The position numbers were made by a program, and so were the translations under genes. From Planctomycetaceae bacterium (GTDB lineage: Bacteria > Planctomycetota > Planctomycetia > Planctomycetales > Planctomycetaceae), in assembly GCA_041398825.1 (NCBI GenBank), contig JAWKTX010000006.1:248001-312000 (forward strand): 64,000 nt of DNA. The letters are read 5' to 3'. Within the stretch, counting starts at the first letter, position 1. Each line of letters begins with the position of its first letter. Positions 9,764 to 19,956 of the stretch are shown here, in pieces. The notes beneath the pieces were generated by a model. It searched no databases. It saw only the letters and a list, made by a program, of their open reading frames with translations, and was not told where the DNA came from.

Positions 9764-9796
9764 GCGAAAAAAAAGCGAGTCCATGAAGGACTCGCT
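9764..9796 (-). terminator. Intrinsic terminator of rpsU
   Basis: A perfect 9-bp stem (AGCGAGTCC / GGACTCGCT, 9774-9782 with 9788-9796) and a 5-nt loop. On the minus strand it is followed by eight or more T residues. It is placed about 60 bp after the rpsU stop. Confidence 0.9.
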
Positions 9797-9855
9797 ACTT
9801 TCGTAACCGGACACCGAATAGATCGATCATCCGATTCTGCCAAACCGCGTTTGAA

Positions 9856-10062
9856 TCAATTCAGATCCAGGGTTGGCTCCTGATTCGCTCGGCGAGCTCG
9901 CATTTCGGCTCGGCGTCGATCACGACGTCGCATGTCACTCGGTTTTTCGTAGAACTCTCGCTTGCGCATCTCTTTCTTGACGCCCGCATGCTCAACCAGC
10001 TTACGGAATCGTCGAACCGCCTCATTCACACTTTCATTATCACGCAAACGCAGCTTAACCAC
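9856..10062 (-). CDS. rpsU: 30S ribosomal protein S21
   Basis: A 68-residue basic protein of the small ribosomal subunit, which acts near the anti-Shine-Dalgarno region of 16S rRNA. The sequence is a textbook S21: it begins [19 protein letters not shown], continues with [23 protein letters not shown], and ends in an Arg-rich helix. The start is fixed by this conserved N-terminus. It is monocistronic, with a strong terminator downstream, and divergent from polA. The roughly 200 bp between the two genes must hold both promoters; no convincing -35/-10 pair was singled out. Confidence 0.96.
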   Translation of the reverse strand: MVKLRLRDNESVNEAVRRFRKLVEHAGVKKEMRKREFYEKPSDMRRRDRRRAEMRARRANQEPTLDLN

Positions 10063-10271
10063 AAAAAACCTCCTATTGTGTGCACACTTGCACAGTTGTT
10101 GAAATTGAACCGCTTAAATTTACCAAACAGGATTCGATTTGCAAATTCCTGTACTCAGGTATTTGCAGCCAGAACCCATTTTTCGGACGCTGTGGCGTTT
10201 TGATCGGGAGATTGAGGCTCTGTGCCGCTCCGGATCGGCGAACTGGACGATTTCTATCGGCATTCTCCCCA

Positions 10272-13049
10272 ATGAGCAAAGACCGCATTTACGTCATCGA
10301 TACGTTTTCCCTGATGTTTCAGGTGTTTCATGCGATTCCACCAATGACGGGAACGCAGGGGCAGCCAACAAATGCAGTTTTCGGGATCACTCGTGACCTC
10401 CTTTCAATCCTTGAGAAGAAGCCTTCTCATCTGGTCTGCGCGTTCGATTCGCCCGGTCCCGGGCAACGAGAACAGATTTTCGAAGCGTACAAGGCCAATC
10501 GTGCGGAGATGCCTGAGGATCTTCGACCGCAGATTCCACTGATTAAGGAGGTACTGGCCGGATTCAGAATTGCCGCCGTGGAATGCGCTACATGGGAGGC
10601 AGATGACGTCATCGCTACCCTTGCACGGATGGGGACCGAAGCCGGACTGGATGTGGTTATTGTGTCGAGCGACAAGGATATCCGCCAGCTGTTGGGGCCC
10701 AATGTACGGCTTTACAATTGTCGGAAGAACGTCTTTCTTGACGAGGCCGGGTTGATGGAAGACTGGGGCGTTCGGCCGGATCAGGTGATCGACTTTCAGT
10801 CGCTCGTTGGCGATTCCGTCGATAACGTGCCCGGAGTTCCGAAGATTGGCCCGAAGACTGCGCGTACGCTGATCGAGAAGTTCGGAACCCTGGACAACAT
10901 CCTTGCCAATGCAGCGGATGCTCCGGGAAAAATCGTGAAGGCCAATTTGGTTGAGTTCGCTGACCAGGCTCGAATGAGTCGAGAGTTGGTGACCCTGAGA
11001 AATGATCTGGAACTTGGGTTTGATCTTGAGGACGCAAGGGTTGCCGAGCCTGATCGACCGGCTCTTTTCGAACTGTTCACCAGACTGGGTTTCAAACGAT
11101 ACGCCGCGATGATGCGGGACAACGATGCGGATGGAGAGATTGCACCCGTATTCGGCAGCGAGAATGCAGGAAAGACATCATCCCGGCGTTCCGGGAAAAC
11201 AGCGAAGCGTGAAATCAGTCTCGACGAGATTCAGGCCATTGAAAGTCCCGCCGAACTATCAAACGTCCTGTCACAATTCGAGGCCACGTCCACCGTATTT
11301 CTGGATGCGTCTATCACAGACGGATTGCTGAGAGATTTGAAATTCAAGTCCATCGGATTCAGCGACGGTCAGGGGCATTTCTGGTTTTCTGAATTTGTGG
11401 AGAGAAAGTCGGACCTCACCGCAGGAAGTGGCGACGAGTCGCTCTTCGGTGCATTCCTCACCTGGCTTTCCAGTTTTGCCGGTGAGATTGCGCTACCCAA
11501 TGGAAAGGCCTTTCTGCACGCCTCACTCAATGCGGATATCCATCCAAAAGCAAAACTGTTTGACACTTCGATTGCAGACTACTTGCTGGACGCCGGTGCT
11601 CGGGAGCATGAACTCAGCGACGTTGCGGACCGTCATTCCTCCCGGAACTTGTTAGTTGTCGGGAGATCCAGGCCCCAACGTCAAAAGACGATGTTTGATG
11701 AAGAAAGCGAAAAGCCAGACGCCCGATCTGATTCAACATCCATCGAAAAATCGCTGCTTCGGTTGCACATGCTGGTGACAGTGACTCAGAGTCTGAAAGC
11801 AGCTCTGGCTGGAGACAGCATGCATGACCTTTATGAATCTCTGGAGCGGCCTCTGATTACAGTGCTGGCAGAACTCGAACACAAAGGGATCTATGTTGAT
11901 GTCGAGGAACTGAATCGGCAGTCGAATAAAGCAGCAGACAGAATTGAGCAGCTGACTGCAGAGATATTTGCCGCCGCGGGTACTCAGTTCAACGTGGATT
12001 CACCGAAACAACTTGGCGACGTATTGTTCAAGCAGCTGAAACTACCAGTTCTGAAGAAAACAAAGACCGGCTTTTGTACCGATCAGGATGTCCTGGAGAG
12101 GCTGGCGCTGGTCCATCCTTTGCCTGCCAAAATCATTGAACGAAGACAACTGGCCAAACTCAGGGGCACCTACCTCGACGCGCTGCCACAACTGGTTCAC
12201 CCGGAAACAGGAAGAATCCACGCGACTTTCCATCAGACCGTGGCTTCGACGGGCAGACTCAGCGCCAGCGACCCGAATCTTCAGAACATACCCATTCGGA
12301 CAGAAGAAGGTCGGCTTGTGCGTCGCGCATTCCGAGCGGGAATCGAGGAATGGAAACTTGTTTGCGCGGACTACTCACAGATTGAACTCCGTGTCCTTGC
12401 CCATTTCAGTCGAGATAAAGCACTGACGGATGCATTTCGGCGAGGTGTGGATATTCACGCTGCGGTAGCCTCAGACGTTTTTCAGATCCCGGTGGAGGAA
12501 GTGAAAAGCGATCAAAGACGGGTGGCAAAGGCCGTCAATTTTGGTGTGATTTACGGTCAAACGCCGTTTGGTCTCGCCAATGCTCTTGGGATTTCCAGGG
12601 GCGAAGCGGCAGATTTTATTCGGCAGTATTTCGATCGATATGCAGGTGTGGCTGAATTCTGCGAACGTGTTCTCAGAGAGACACTGCAAAGCGGATTTGC
12701 CAGAACCATTCTTAATCGCCGTCGAGAAATCACTGGCATCCGATCCGTGACCGGCATTCAGAGAAATATGCCGGAACGTACAGCGATCAATACCGTCATT
12801 CAGGGGTCCGCTGCGGATCTGATAAAGAAAGCCATGATTGACGTGGCTCGAGTTCTGGATGAAAGTGAACTCCCTGCAGCATTGCTTCTGCAAATCCATG
12901 ACGAGCTTGTCTTCGAAGTCTCAGCAGAGCACTGCGATCAACTCATTCACCTGATAACGCCAGCCATGCAGAATGCAATCCCACTGGATGTGCCGCTTGT
13001 CGTTGACATCACCAGTGGAAAAAACTGGCTCGACCAGGAAGAGGCGTAG
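10272..13049 (+). CDS. polA: DNA polymerase I, proofreading domain apparently inactive
   Basis: A 925-residue family A polymerase for Okazaki-fragment processing and repair. Residues 1-300 are a 5'-3' flap exonuclease/H3TH domain (VIDTFSLMFQVFHA, VIVSSDKDIRQLL, GVPKIGPKTA). The middle (about 350-560) has the place and length of a 3'-5' exonuclease, but the metal ligands are missing: the DxE motif reads LDAS, and the later Asp positions are not visible. The polymerase domain is complete: STGRLSASDPNLQNIP, motif A DYSQIELR, motif B RRVAKAVNFGVIYGQ, motif C LQIHDELVFEV. ATG 10272 (MSKDRIYVID) is chosen because the upstream in-frame extension to 10080 lacks similarity to the family. Confidence 0.96.
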   Translation: MSKDRIYVIDTFSLMFQVFHAIPPMTGTQGQPTNAVFGITRDLLSILEKKPSHLVCAFDSPGPGQREQIFEAYKANRAEMPEDLRPQIPLIKEVLAGFRIAAVECATWEADDVIATLARMGTEAGLDVVIVSSDKDIRQLLGPNVRLYNCRKNVFLDEAGLMEDWGVRPDQVIDFQSLVGDSVDNVPGVPKIGPKTARTLIEKFGTLDNILANAADAPGKIVKANLVEFADQARMSRELVTLRNDLELGFDLEDARVAEPDRPALFELFTRLGFKRYAAMMRDNDADGEIAPVFGSENAGKTSSRRSGKTAKREISLDEIQAIESPAELSNVLSQFEATSTVFLDASITDGLLRDLKFKSIGFSDGQGHFWFSEFVERKSDLTAGSGDESLFGAFLTWLSSFAGEIALPNGKAFLHASLNADIHPKAKLFDTSIADYLLDAGAREHELSDVADRHSSRNLLVVGRSRPQRQKTMFDEESEKPDARSDSTSIEKSLLRLHMLVTVTQSLKAALAGDSMHDLYESLERPLITVLAELEHKGIYVDVEELNRQSNKAADRIEQLTAEIFAAAGTQFNVDSPKQLGDVLFKQLKLPVLKKTKTGFCTDQDVLERLALVHPLPAKIIERRQLAKLRGTYLDALPQLVHPETGRIHATFHQTVASTGRLSASDPNLQNIPIRTEEGRLVRRAFRAGIEEWKLVCADYSQIELRVLAHFSRDKALTDAFRRGVDIHAAVASDVFQIPVEEVKSDQRRVAKAVNFGVIYGQTPFGLANALGISRGEAADFIRQYFDRYAGVAEFCERVLRETLQSGFARTILNRRREITGIRSVTGIQRNMPERTAINTVIQGSAADLIKKAMIDVARVLDESELPAALLLQIHDELVFEVSAEHCDQLIHLITPAMQNAIPLDVPLVVDITSGKNWLDQEEA

Positions 13050-13290
13050 CCGGTTGCGAGTTCTGGCAAGGACACCTGCTGAATCGACTATTCACTTCGT
13101 AACGATTTCATCAATCAGGGGCACCAGGCCAGCATTTTGCGGTTGTCTCCCGACTTAAACGGGTGACAAAGTCAGGCGCTGGACAGAAAGATGCCTCCTG
13201 CAATTGATCATGACCTAGGCTGGATCAGAATTTCTGCATGCGCCAGCAGAGCTTCATGTACTTCACCTGGATCGAAATGCGAGGGCTATC

Positions 13291-14838
13291 GTGGCAGACT
13301 ATCAGGACCAGATTGACGGTTATCGGGGCACGCTCGAAGCAGGACCTGAAGTGTCCCCATCAGAGAATCCTCAAGTGCCCGCGGCGCCAAAGCCCCAGAA
13401 GAGCGAATCCGCTCTGTATCGAATCAGCCGCACTGTCATTCTTGGCTGTGTGCTGCTGAGGGCTCTCGGAGGTGGCACATCAGAGCACGAACAGAAAATC
13501 ATCGATGCGCGCGCTTCTCTTGATGCGGGCAATCTACAGGCAGCTCAGAGTCAGTTTGAAGAGATTGCAAATGACGGGGCGACGCCATCACCATGGTCCT
13601 CAGTTGCCAGATTTGAGCTTGGTCGTGTTGCATTTCGGCGTGAGGATTATCCTGAGGCAATTCGGTTGACGACTCAGGCACTTCAGCTTTCGGATCTGCC
13701 GGAGGAAGAGCAGCTGCAGGCCCGCGTCATCCGGGGAGCAGCGGCTTGTGAGTCTGGTGACTACACCTGGGCTCGTGAAGACATTCCAATCGTTCTGGCT
13801 CAGAATGATCTCACTGACCAGTTCCGTGCGCGAGCTTTGCTGGTGCGTGCCATGGTCCGTTCGCAGGATGGAAATTTTGAGGCGGCCATTGCCGACGAAA
13901 CCGAAGCAATCAAGCTGGCGTCAGGGGATATCGATCTCATTACAAACCTGCTGTACAACCGCGGTGTTGACTATGGATCCCTGAATCGGCTGGACGAACA
14001 ACTTGCAGACTATGACGCTGCCATCGCGCTGAATTCATCCGAGACATCGACACGTTTGCTGGCGTATCACAATCGCAGCATCGTTTACGCCCGGATCGGT
14101 CGTATCGATGACGCAATCGCGGACGCAAAGACAGTACTCGCGATGAACAATCTGACGACGGCCGATCGCAATCGCGCGATGCAGAAGCTCTCCGACTTCA
14201 TGACTGCGAAATCGCAGGCGTTTGTTGACGCTGAGGATTTTGCAGCGGCGATTGAGATCGAAACAGAAACCATCGAAGCCGTGTCTGCTGACCCGGACTT
14301 GAAGAGTCTTCATTGGTACCGACGCGGCTCATGGGCGGCGTCGGCAGATCAGCCGGCGAAGGCTATCGAAGACTATGATCGTGTCATTCAGTCGGGAACC
14401 TCCAACAGGATCATTCTCAGCTGGTCGCACCACGATCGATCCACGCTCCTGCAGGATGAAGATGAGGCGCTCAAGGGCTATCAGGCAGCAATCGAAGTGA
14501 ACCCGGAGGATCTGGAGCTGAAGCTTTCCTGTTTGACTCATTGCTGCAGTATCCACGAAGACCGTGGTCATTTTGAGAAGGCAATTGAGTCTGCGGCGGC
14601 GATGACAGCCTGCGAAGGTATGGATGCGACGCAAACGGCCACTTCGTACTATCTTCGGGGTTACTATGCACTGCAGTTGGGGCAAAACGATCCGGGGCTG
14701 AGTGATCTCGCACGTGCGAGGAAACTTGCGGTGGCTGAAAATCTGACAAAAATCGTCGAGAGCATCGACGAAATTGCCCCGGAACTGCCCGAGTTGCCAC
14801 CCGAGTCAGCAGACGGCCAGATTGTGGCAGAGCGATAG
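13291..14838 (+). CDS. TPR repeat protein, probably membrane-anchored
   Basis: A 515-residue protein built of tetratricopeptide-like helix pairs, for example ASLDAGNLQAAQSQFEEIA, YNRGVDYGSLNRLDEQLADY and YHNRSIVYARIGRIDDAI. The N-terminal 45 residues are polar and Pro-rich, followed by one hydrophobic stretch (SRTVILGCVLLRALGGG) that could be a TM anchor, leaving the TPR domain on one side of the membrane. The GTG start at 13291 is preceded by GAGGG at good spacing. TPR arrays mediate protein-protein contacts; no partner is indicated here. A strong terminator follows, so it is monocistronic. Confidence 0.82.
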   Translation: MADYQDQIDGYRGTLEAGPEVSPSENPQVPAAPKPQKSESALYRISRTVILGCVLLRALGGGTSEHEQKIIDARASLDAGNLQAAQSQFEEIANDGATPSPWSSVARFELGRVAFRREDYPEAIRLTTQALQLSDLPEEEQLQARVIRGAAACESGDYTWAREDIPIVLAQNDLTDQFRARALLVRAMVRSQDGNFEAAIADETEAIKLASGDIDLITNLLYNRGVDYGSLNRLDEQLADYDAAIALNSSETSTRLLAYHNRSIVYARIGRIDDAIADAKTVLAMNNLTTADRNRAMQKLSDFMTAKSQAFVDAEDFAAAIEIETETIEAVSADPDLKSLHWYRRGSWAASADQPAKAIEDYDRVIQSGTSNRIILSWSHHDRSTLLQDEDEALKGYQAAIEVNPEDLELKLSCLTHCCSIHEDRGHFEKAIESAAAMTACEGMDATQTATSYYLRGYYALQLGQNDPGLSDLARARKLAVAENLTKIVESIDEIAPELPELPPESADGQIVAER

Positions 14839-14892
14839 AACCAGTTCATTCGAACCAGTTCATTCGAATCATTGAATCGAAAAACGAACGAA

Positions 14893-14930
14893 AGCTTCTG
14901 AGCTGCGAAACTCAGAAGCTCTTTTCTTTG
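14893..14930 (+). terminator. Intrinsic terminator of the TPR gene
   Basis: A perfect 10-bp stem AGCTTCTGAG / CTCAGAAGCT (14893-14902 with 14911-14920) with an 8-nt loop, followed by CTTTTCTTTG on the plus strand. It lies 55 bp after the TPR stop codon. Confidence 0.88.
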
Positions 14931-15245
14931 TCGTCTGTCCTGAATTCACTCTGATGCCCCCTATGGGGATCGGACCGACGGGTTCGGCCAGGCATGTTGC
15001 CCTGGATCAGTAGACACCGGTGACACTGGCTGTTCAGGGAGAATGGCTACCGAGGCGAATTCGCCGCTACGAAACGTCAGTCTCACAGAACGGGAAGTTT
15101 CCCGGATCGGCGTGAGTAAATCGGCCGTTCCAGCTAAACTACCGCGACGAAAGTGTACGGGAAACGCCGCCAGACCGGTGGGACTCGTGCAGCCCTGTCG
15201 TGATTCTTTTGTTGCCCGGTACTCGCAGGATAGAGGACGCCCTCG
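14931..15245. other. Gap between the TPR gene and the topoisomerase gene
   Basis: About 315 bp with no convincing gene. A plus-strand open frame from 15043 runs into the topoisomerase in another frame and has an untypical composition. The stretch presumably holds the promoter of the topoisomerase gene. No repeat or structured element stood out. Confidence 0.5.
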
Positions 15246-17651
15246 GTGGCTCGGAAAAAGTCGAATAACAGAAGCGGCCGCTCAAATGGGCTGTTTACCG
15301 GCGAATCGGAAACGCCGGACAGTAACGTTCAGTTCGTGGCGATCAGCGATGAAACACGGCGTCGGTACCTGAATTACGCCCTGTCGGTCATCACCTCGCG
15401 AGCGCTGCCTGATGCTCGCGACGGTCTTAAGCCGGTTCAGCGTCGCATCATGTACGTGATGTACGATCGACTACGGCTGACAGCGGATGCGAAGACACGA
15501 AAATGTGCAAAAATCTGCGGTGACACCACTGGTTCATTTCATCCGCACGGTGACATGGCGGTCTACGAAGCTCTTGTTCGGCTGGCTCAGGATTTCACCC
15601 TTCGCTATCCGTTGGTGGTCGGTCAGGGAAATTTTGGTTCCATTATGGGTCTGCGCGCAGCGGCGGCTCGCTATACCGAAGCAAAAGTGTCGAAGCTTGC
15701 CGAGAATCTGATGAGCGAACTTCGCTATCAGACGGTCGACATGCGACCGACCTATGACGCCGCGGACGAAGAACCCGTCGTCATGCCGTCGCGTTATCCA
15801 GCTTTGCTGGTGAATGGGACCTCTGGGATTGCTGTCGGCATGGCCACAAACATGCCGCCACACAACCTGAATGAAGTGACCCGGGCAGCCGTGCACCTCA
15901 TTCAGAATCCCGAGGCATCTGTTGCGCAATTGATGCGTTTCGTCAAAGGGCCAGACTTTCCGCTCGGTGGACGAATTGTTACAGACCGGAACGCCTTGCG
16001 GGAGGCTTACGAGAATGGTCGTGGTGCCATCAAGGTTCGCGGGGAATGGCGATTTGATGTTGAAGGAAAGAAGGAGATTCCGAATCGGCTGATCATTTAC
16101 AGCGTCCCGTACGGGGTGACGACTGGCCCGCTGATGACGGAAATTGGTGATCTGGTCGAAGCCAGAAAGCTACCGCAACTGGTTTCTGTGAACGATGAAA
16201 CCAATGAAGAAAACGGATTGCGGATTGCCATTGAACTCAAGAGTCGGGCCGATGCCGACGCGGTGATGGCTTACCTCTACCGTCATACTTCACTGGAGCA
16301 GAATTTCAGCTACAACGCCACGTGCCTCGTGCCTGATGAGCACGGCAGCCTTGTACCACGTGTGCTGAATCTGAAGGAACAATTGCAGTACTTTCTGGAT
16401 TTCCGCTACGAAACTGTCCGGCGTCGACTTGAGTATCAGCTTGAACTACTGCGTCGACGGATTCACATTCTTGAAGGCTTCGAGATTGTCTTCGACGGAC
16501 TCGACCGCGCTCTCAGGATTATTCGCGCCAGCGACGGCAAGAAGGACGCTTCCAGGAAGCTGATGGCGGAGTTTCCTCTGGATGAGTTACAGACAGACGC
16601 CATTCTGGAACTGCAGCTGTATCGCATTTCGAAGCTGGAAATTGACAAGATTCGCGAAGAACTGGCTGAGAAACGTGCTGAGGCTGCCCGCATCGAACGC
16701 ATCCTGAAGTCAAAGAAGAAGATGTGGGAGTTAATTACGACGGAACTGGAAGAGGTTGCCGCAGAATTTGGTGATGCCCGACGCAGTGAGCTGGGGTCAT
16801 CCGAAGAAGTGGTCGAATTTGACCCGCAGGCTTACATCATTCGAGAGAACACGAATGTCGTGATCACCAAAGATGCCTGGATTAAGCGGGTCGGCCAGCT
16901 TGCCAGTGTCAGCAAGACACGCGTTCGCGAAGGAGATTCTGTTCTGACGGTCGCACCAGGAAGTACGCTGGACAATGTTGTTTTCTTTTGCAGTGATGGT
17001 GTGGCTTACACGCTTCCGATTGACCAGCTTCCGGTATCCAGCGGATATGGAGAGCCTCTGGCCAAACGAGCGAAAATTGGCGATGGCGTGTCTGTTGTGA
17101 ATGCGATCACGACAGACCCGAGATTCGTCACGTCACTGGAAGAGTCAGGCGACGACGTCGGTGTAATGCTTTTGGTGGCAACACGCCTCGGAAATGTATT
17201 GAGGGTACCGTTCGAAAGCCTTCGTACACCATCAACCAAAGCTGGTCGAAAATACTGTCGGCTGAACAAAGGTGACGATGTCATCTATGTCGGTTTGATT
17301 ACCGATGCCGAAACCATGTTCATCGCATCTCGAAAGGCGCGGTTACTACACTTCAGGATCGACGAGATCCCTGTTCTTTCCGGTGCAGGTAAAGGCGTTC
17401 GTGGCATCAAACTGGAAGTTGGCGATCAGGTCCTTGGAGTCGTTCAGCTAAGCCGACCAAGTGATACTCTGAAAGTCCGAAATGAAAATGATAAGGTACT
17501 GAGCTTCGGGCAAACCAAGTATCAGGTGACTTCACGCGGTGGGCGAGGCGTCAAAACAAGTATGCGCACTGCCTTTGTGGAACTCATACAGACCGATATC
17601 GAACTGGTTGACTGGAGTGAACTTGGTGGTGTGGGCGGGAATACGGAGTAA
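15246..17651 (+). CDS. Type IIA DNA topoisomerase subunit A (GyrA/ParC-like)
   Basis: The breakage-reunion subunit of an ATP-dependent type II topoisomerase, 801 residues. The N-terminal domain is clear ([26 protein letters not shown]). The active-site Arg142-Tyr143 lies in AAARYTE, followed by [19 protein letters not shown]. Three departures from textbook GyrA are visible. The segment before the active-site Tyr reads [15 protein letters not shown] instead of GS.DGD.AAAMRYTE. The positions equivalent to E. coli Ser83 and Asp87 are Met104 and Glu108. The GyrA-box-like SRGGRG lies only about 40 residues from the C-terminus. The start is GTG. No gyrB/parE neighbour is present, so it may be a second paralogue; gyrase versus Topo IV cannot be settled here. 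Confidence 0.92.
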   Translation: MARKKSNNRSGRSNGLFTGESETPDSNVQFVAISDETRRRYLNYALSVITSRALPDARDGLKPVQRRIMYVMYDRLRLTADAKTRKCAKICGDTTGSFHPHGDMAVYEALVRLAQDFTLRYPLVVGQGNFGSIMGLRAAAARYTEAKVSKLAENLMSELRYQTVDMRPTYDAADEEPVVMPSRYPALLVNGTSGIAVGMATNMPPHNLNEVTRAAVHLIQNPEASVAQLMRFVKGPDFPLGGRIVTDRNALREAYENGRGAIKVRGEWRFDVEGKKEIPNRLIIYSVPYGVTTGPLMTEIGDLVEARKLPQLVSVNDETNEENGLRIAIELKSRADADAVMAYLYRHTSLEQNFSYNATCLVPDEHGSLVPRVLNLKEQLQYFLDFRYETVRRRLEYQLELLRRRIHILEGFEIVFDGLDRALRIIRASDGKKDASRKLMAEFPLDELQTDAILELQLYRISKLEIDKIREELAEKRAEAARIERILKSKKKMWELITTELEEVAAEFGDARRSELGSSEEVVEFDPQAYIIRENTNVVITKDAWIKRVGQLASVSKTRVREGDSVLTVAPGSTLDNVVFFCSDGVAYTLPIDQLPVSSGYGEPLAKRAKIGDGVSVVNAITTDPRFVTSLEESGDDVGVMLLVATRLGNVLRVPFESLRTPSTKAGRKYCRLNKGDDVIYVGLITDAETMFIASRKARLLHFRIDEIPVLSGAGKGVRGIKLEVGDQVLGVVQLSRPSDTLKVRNENDKVLSFGQTKYQVTSRGGRGVKTSMRTAFVELIQTDIELVDWSELGGVGGNTE

Positions 17652-17744
17652 CGTCAGTACAGAGTGATCAGAGAAAGTGGCTCGATGTGTTTCACTATGC
17701 AGTGATTTCGTGGTCGCTGCCGGTAGTTGAGGACATGATTGAAA

Positions 17745-19823
17745 ATGTTCCAAACGCTCGAGGCCTTTCTGACTGGATTCTCCGCCGTTGTTTCAACGGC
17801 CTTGCTGCTTGTCCTGATGGAGCGAGTCAATCGCAGTGTTGTCCCGGCATGGTTGCGAGTGCTGGTATTTGGTGGCTGGCTATGGCATGCTGGATGTTTC
17901 CTGCACGTTATGCTTGCGGATTCGAGTGGACTTCTGGCATTGCGGCTCGATCAGCTGGTCATTGTGACGATGTGTGCGGGACTGTTGCTGATGCCATCCG
18001 GAATGCTGCATGCTGCATTCCGGCTGAAGCAGTCAGGTTTGGATCCTCGTCCCGAATTTGACTGGCGATTTACGCTTCTGTATCTGCCGGTTCTCTGGTT
18101 ACCCGGGCTGATCCTGCTGGTCACCAGAAATGTCTCCCGGGACTTTCTGACTGTCGTTGCTCCGATGATTCCGCTCTATCTGGTCTGGTTGTTTTCCGCG
18201 GACCTGATGGCTGCCGTCTTGTTCTGGAAAGTTCGCAATTCACTTTCCGCCCCATCAGCCCCCGCTTTCTTTTCGCGATTGATTGCTGCATTAGTCCTCA
18301 CGACATTAAGCGTGATCCTCTACTGCACCGTCGCAACAGACACGCCGATTGACCGGTGGCTTCGGCTGACAACGACGTTACTTCCTTTAATTCCAGCCCT
18401 TTTATTCGTCTGGTACACGCTGCGCCAACGACTGCTGCCACTGGTCCTGGAAAGAACCATTCTTTACGGGGCAGCAATTGTGGCCATTCTGATGGTGCAC
18501 CGCCTTGTGGTAACACCGATTTCAGCTGCCGTGGAACGCACAATTGATCTGGACTTTGTACTTATTGAATCACTGGCTGTACTGCTGGCCGTCCTGGCCT
18601 ATACGCCGGTTCGCGCGCGAGTTCGCGAGGCTTTACGAAACCTGGTTAGCCGCGATTTGATGCAAACACGCGAAGCCGCTCGGCGGATTGCGGTGGATCT
18701 CTCTCGTCGATCCGGAGACTCCCCCAATGAAATCATTCATTGGTTTCAAAGTGTCATCCAGTCCACTTTCAACGTGCGTTCATGCCGCATCGAAATGTGG
18801 GGAGAAACACATCTGAATCGTGAGACAGAAGAAATACTAAAAGCCCTGCAATCACTGGACGTTCCGTGTCTGGATCGCGGCGATGATCTGAACGACGCTG
18901 TTGAATCTGCGATGGTGCGTTCCGAGGTAATGTGGGCCGTTCCTATTCGTTTCCAATCCGTTGACGGTGCAGTACTGCTTGGTGCCCGCAACCGAAATGA
19001 CCGACTTGGTATCGAACAGCTTTCTACCCTCAGAATGCTTTGCGAACAATTTGCTGCGACACTTCACAATCGACAAGTCGATCTGAAACGTCTTGCAGCA
19101 GAACGTAAAGCGATGCAGGCGGAGAAACTGTCTGTGCTTGGTCTGATTGCCGGCTCTCTGGCACACGAGATCAAGAATCCGCTCTCTTCCATGCAGACAA
19201 TTGCTCAAGTGGTGCTGGAAGACCTGGGGGAACGTCATGAATGCGCGCAGGATATTCAGTTGATCCTGACCGAAATTGACCGTTTGAATCAGACAACAGG
19301 TCGATTGCTGGAATACGCCCGGCCAGCCAATGCCGACACCGCATACTGTCGTCCGGATCACATTGTTCAACGGCTCCTTCACATTCTGTCGATCCTGGCA
19401 CGACAGTACCACGTTGTTTTGATCACGACACTTCAGGCGACAAACATTGTCGTTTCCGGCAGTGAAGAAGCCATGTGGGAAGTGTTGTTCAATCTGATCA
19501 AGAACGCGATTGAAGCTGTTCGCGACCAGGCGGATGGGGTTGTGTCAATTTCTTCGTCAGTGAATTCTGTTTTGTCAGAGTCCATTGTTGGTGATGGCCA
19601 TCGAGTTATCAAACTTTGTGTCACAGACAATGGACCGGGAGTTCCGCCGGGAATGCTTGATGGTATTTATGAGCCCTTCGTGTCTTCAAAATCAAATGGC
19701 ACAGGCCTTGGACTGTACATCGCCGCAGAGAGAATTCGTGAAATGCATGGTTCCATCCGCTGCGAGTCGGTCCCCACGGGAGGCACCGTCTTTAGCATCG
19801 AATTACCAGTATTCGAAGAGTGA
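17745..19823 (+). CDS. Membrane-bound sensor histidine kinase with GAF-like domain
   Basis: A 692-residue two-component sensor. Residues about 1-280 contain seven or eight TM helices forming a membrane sensor module. Residues about 300-440 look like a GAF-type domain. Then come HisKA and HATPase_c: the phospho-acceptor His474 in LAHEIKNPLSSMQ, N box LFNLIKNAIEA, G1 DNGPGVPP, F box YEPFVSSK and G2 NGTGLGLYIA. The H-box pattern resembles NtrB/ZraS-type kinases, which usually pair with NtrC-type regulators. No response regulator is adjacent; two NtrC-family regulators lie 12-15 kb away. ATG 17745 is preferred to the TTG at 17739. The signal sensed is unknown. Confidence 0.93.
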   Translation: MFQTLEAFLTGFSAVVSTALLLVLMERVNRSVVPAWLRVLVFGGWLWHAGCFLHVMLADSSGLLALRLDQLVIVTMCAGLLLMPSGMLHAAFRLKQSGLDPRPEFDWRFTLLYLPVLWLPGLILLVTRNVSRDFLTVVAPMIPLYLVWLFSADLMAAVLFWKVRNSLSAPSAPAFFSRLIAALVLTTLSVILYCTVATDTPIDRWLRLTTTLLPLIPALLFVWYTLRQRLLPLVLERTILYGAAIVAILMVHRLVVTPISAAVERTIDLDFVLIESLAVLLAVLAYTPVRARVREALRNLVSRDLMQTREAARRIAVDLSRRSGDSPNEIIHWFQSVIQSTFNVRSCRIEMWGETHLNRETEEILKALQSLDVPCLDRGDDLNDAVESAMVRSEVMWAVPIRFQSVDGAVLLGARNRNDRLGIEQLSTLRMLCEQFAATLHNRQVDLKRLAAERKAMQAEKLSVLGLIAGSLAHEIKNPLSSMQTIAQVVLEDLGERHECAQDIQLILTEIDRLNQTTGRLLEYARPANADTAYCRPDHIVQRLLHILSILARQYHVVLITTLQATNIVVSGSEEAMWEVLFNLIKNAIEAVRDQADGVVSISSSVNSVLSESIVGDGHRVIKLCVTDNGPGVPPGMLDGIYEPFVSSKSNGTGLGLYIAAERIREMHGSIRCESVPTGGTVFSIELPVFEE

Positions 19824-19873
19824 TTCTTTCAGAGAGGCTCTTCGTTGGCACGAAATCATCGACCGCAACGATC

Positions 19874-19911
19874 AAAAAAAACGGGCAGCGACTGTATCAT
19901 TACGCTGCCCG
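19874..19911 (-). terminator. Terminator of the sigma-factor/DUF1501 operon
   Basis: A 9-bp perfect stem CGGGCAGCG / CGCTGCCCG (19882-19890 with 19903-19911). On the minus strand it is followed by eight T residues (complement of 19874-19881). It sits between convergent genes and serves mainly the minus-strand DUF1501 gene. Confidence 0.88.
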
Positions 19912-19956
19912 CTTCGGGGATTGCCGTTGATTGCAGTGGATGACTGCCTGGTTGAA

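Noticed and set aside
15043..15372. Plus-strand frame of 109 codons ahead of the topoisomerase gene
   Set aside because: It overlaps the topoisomerase N-terminus in another frame and has an untypical Arg-rich composition with no recognisable pattern.
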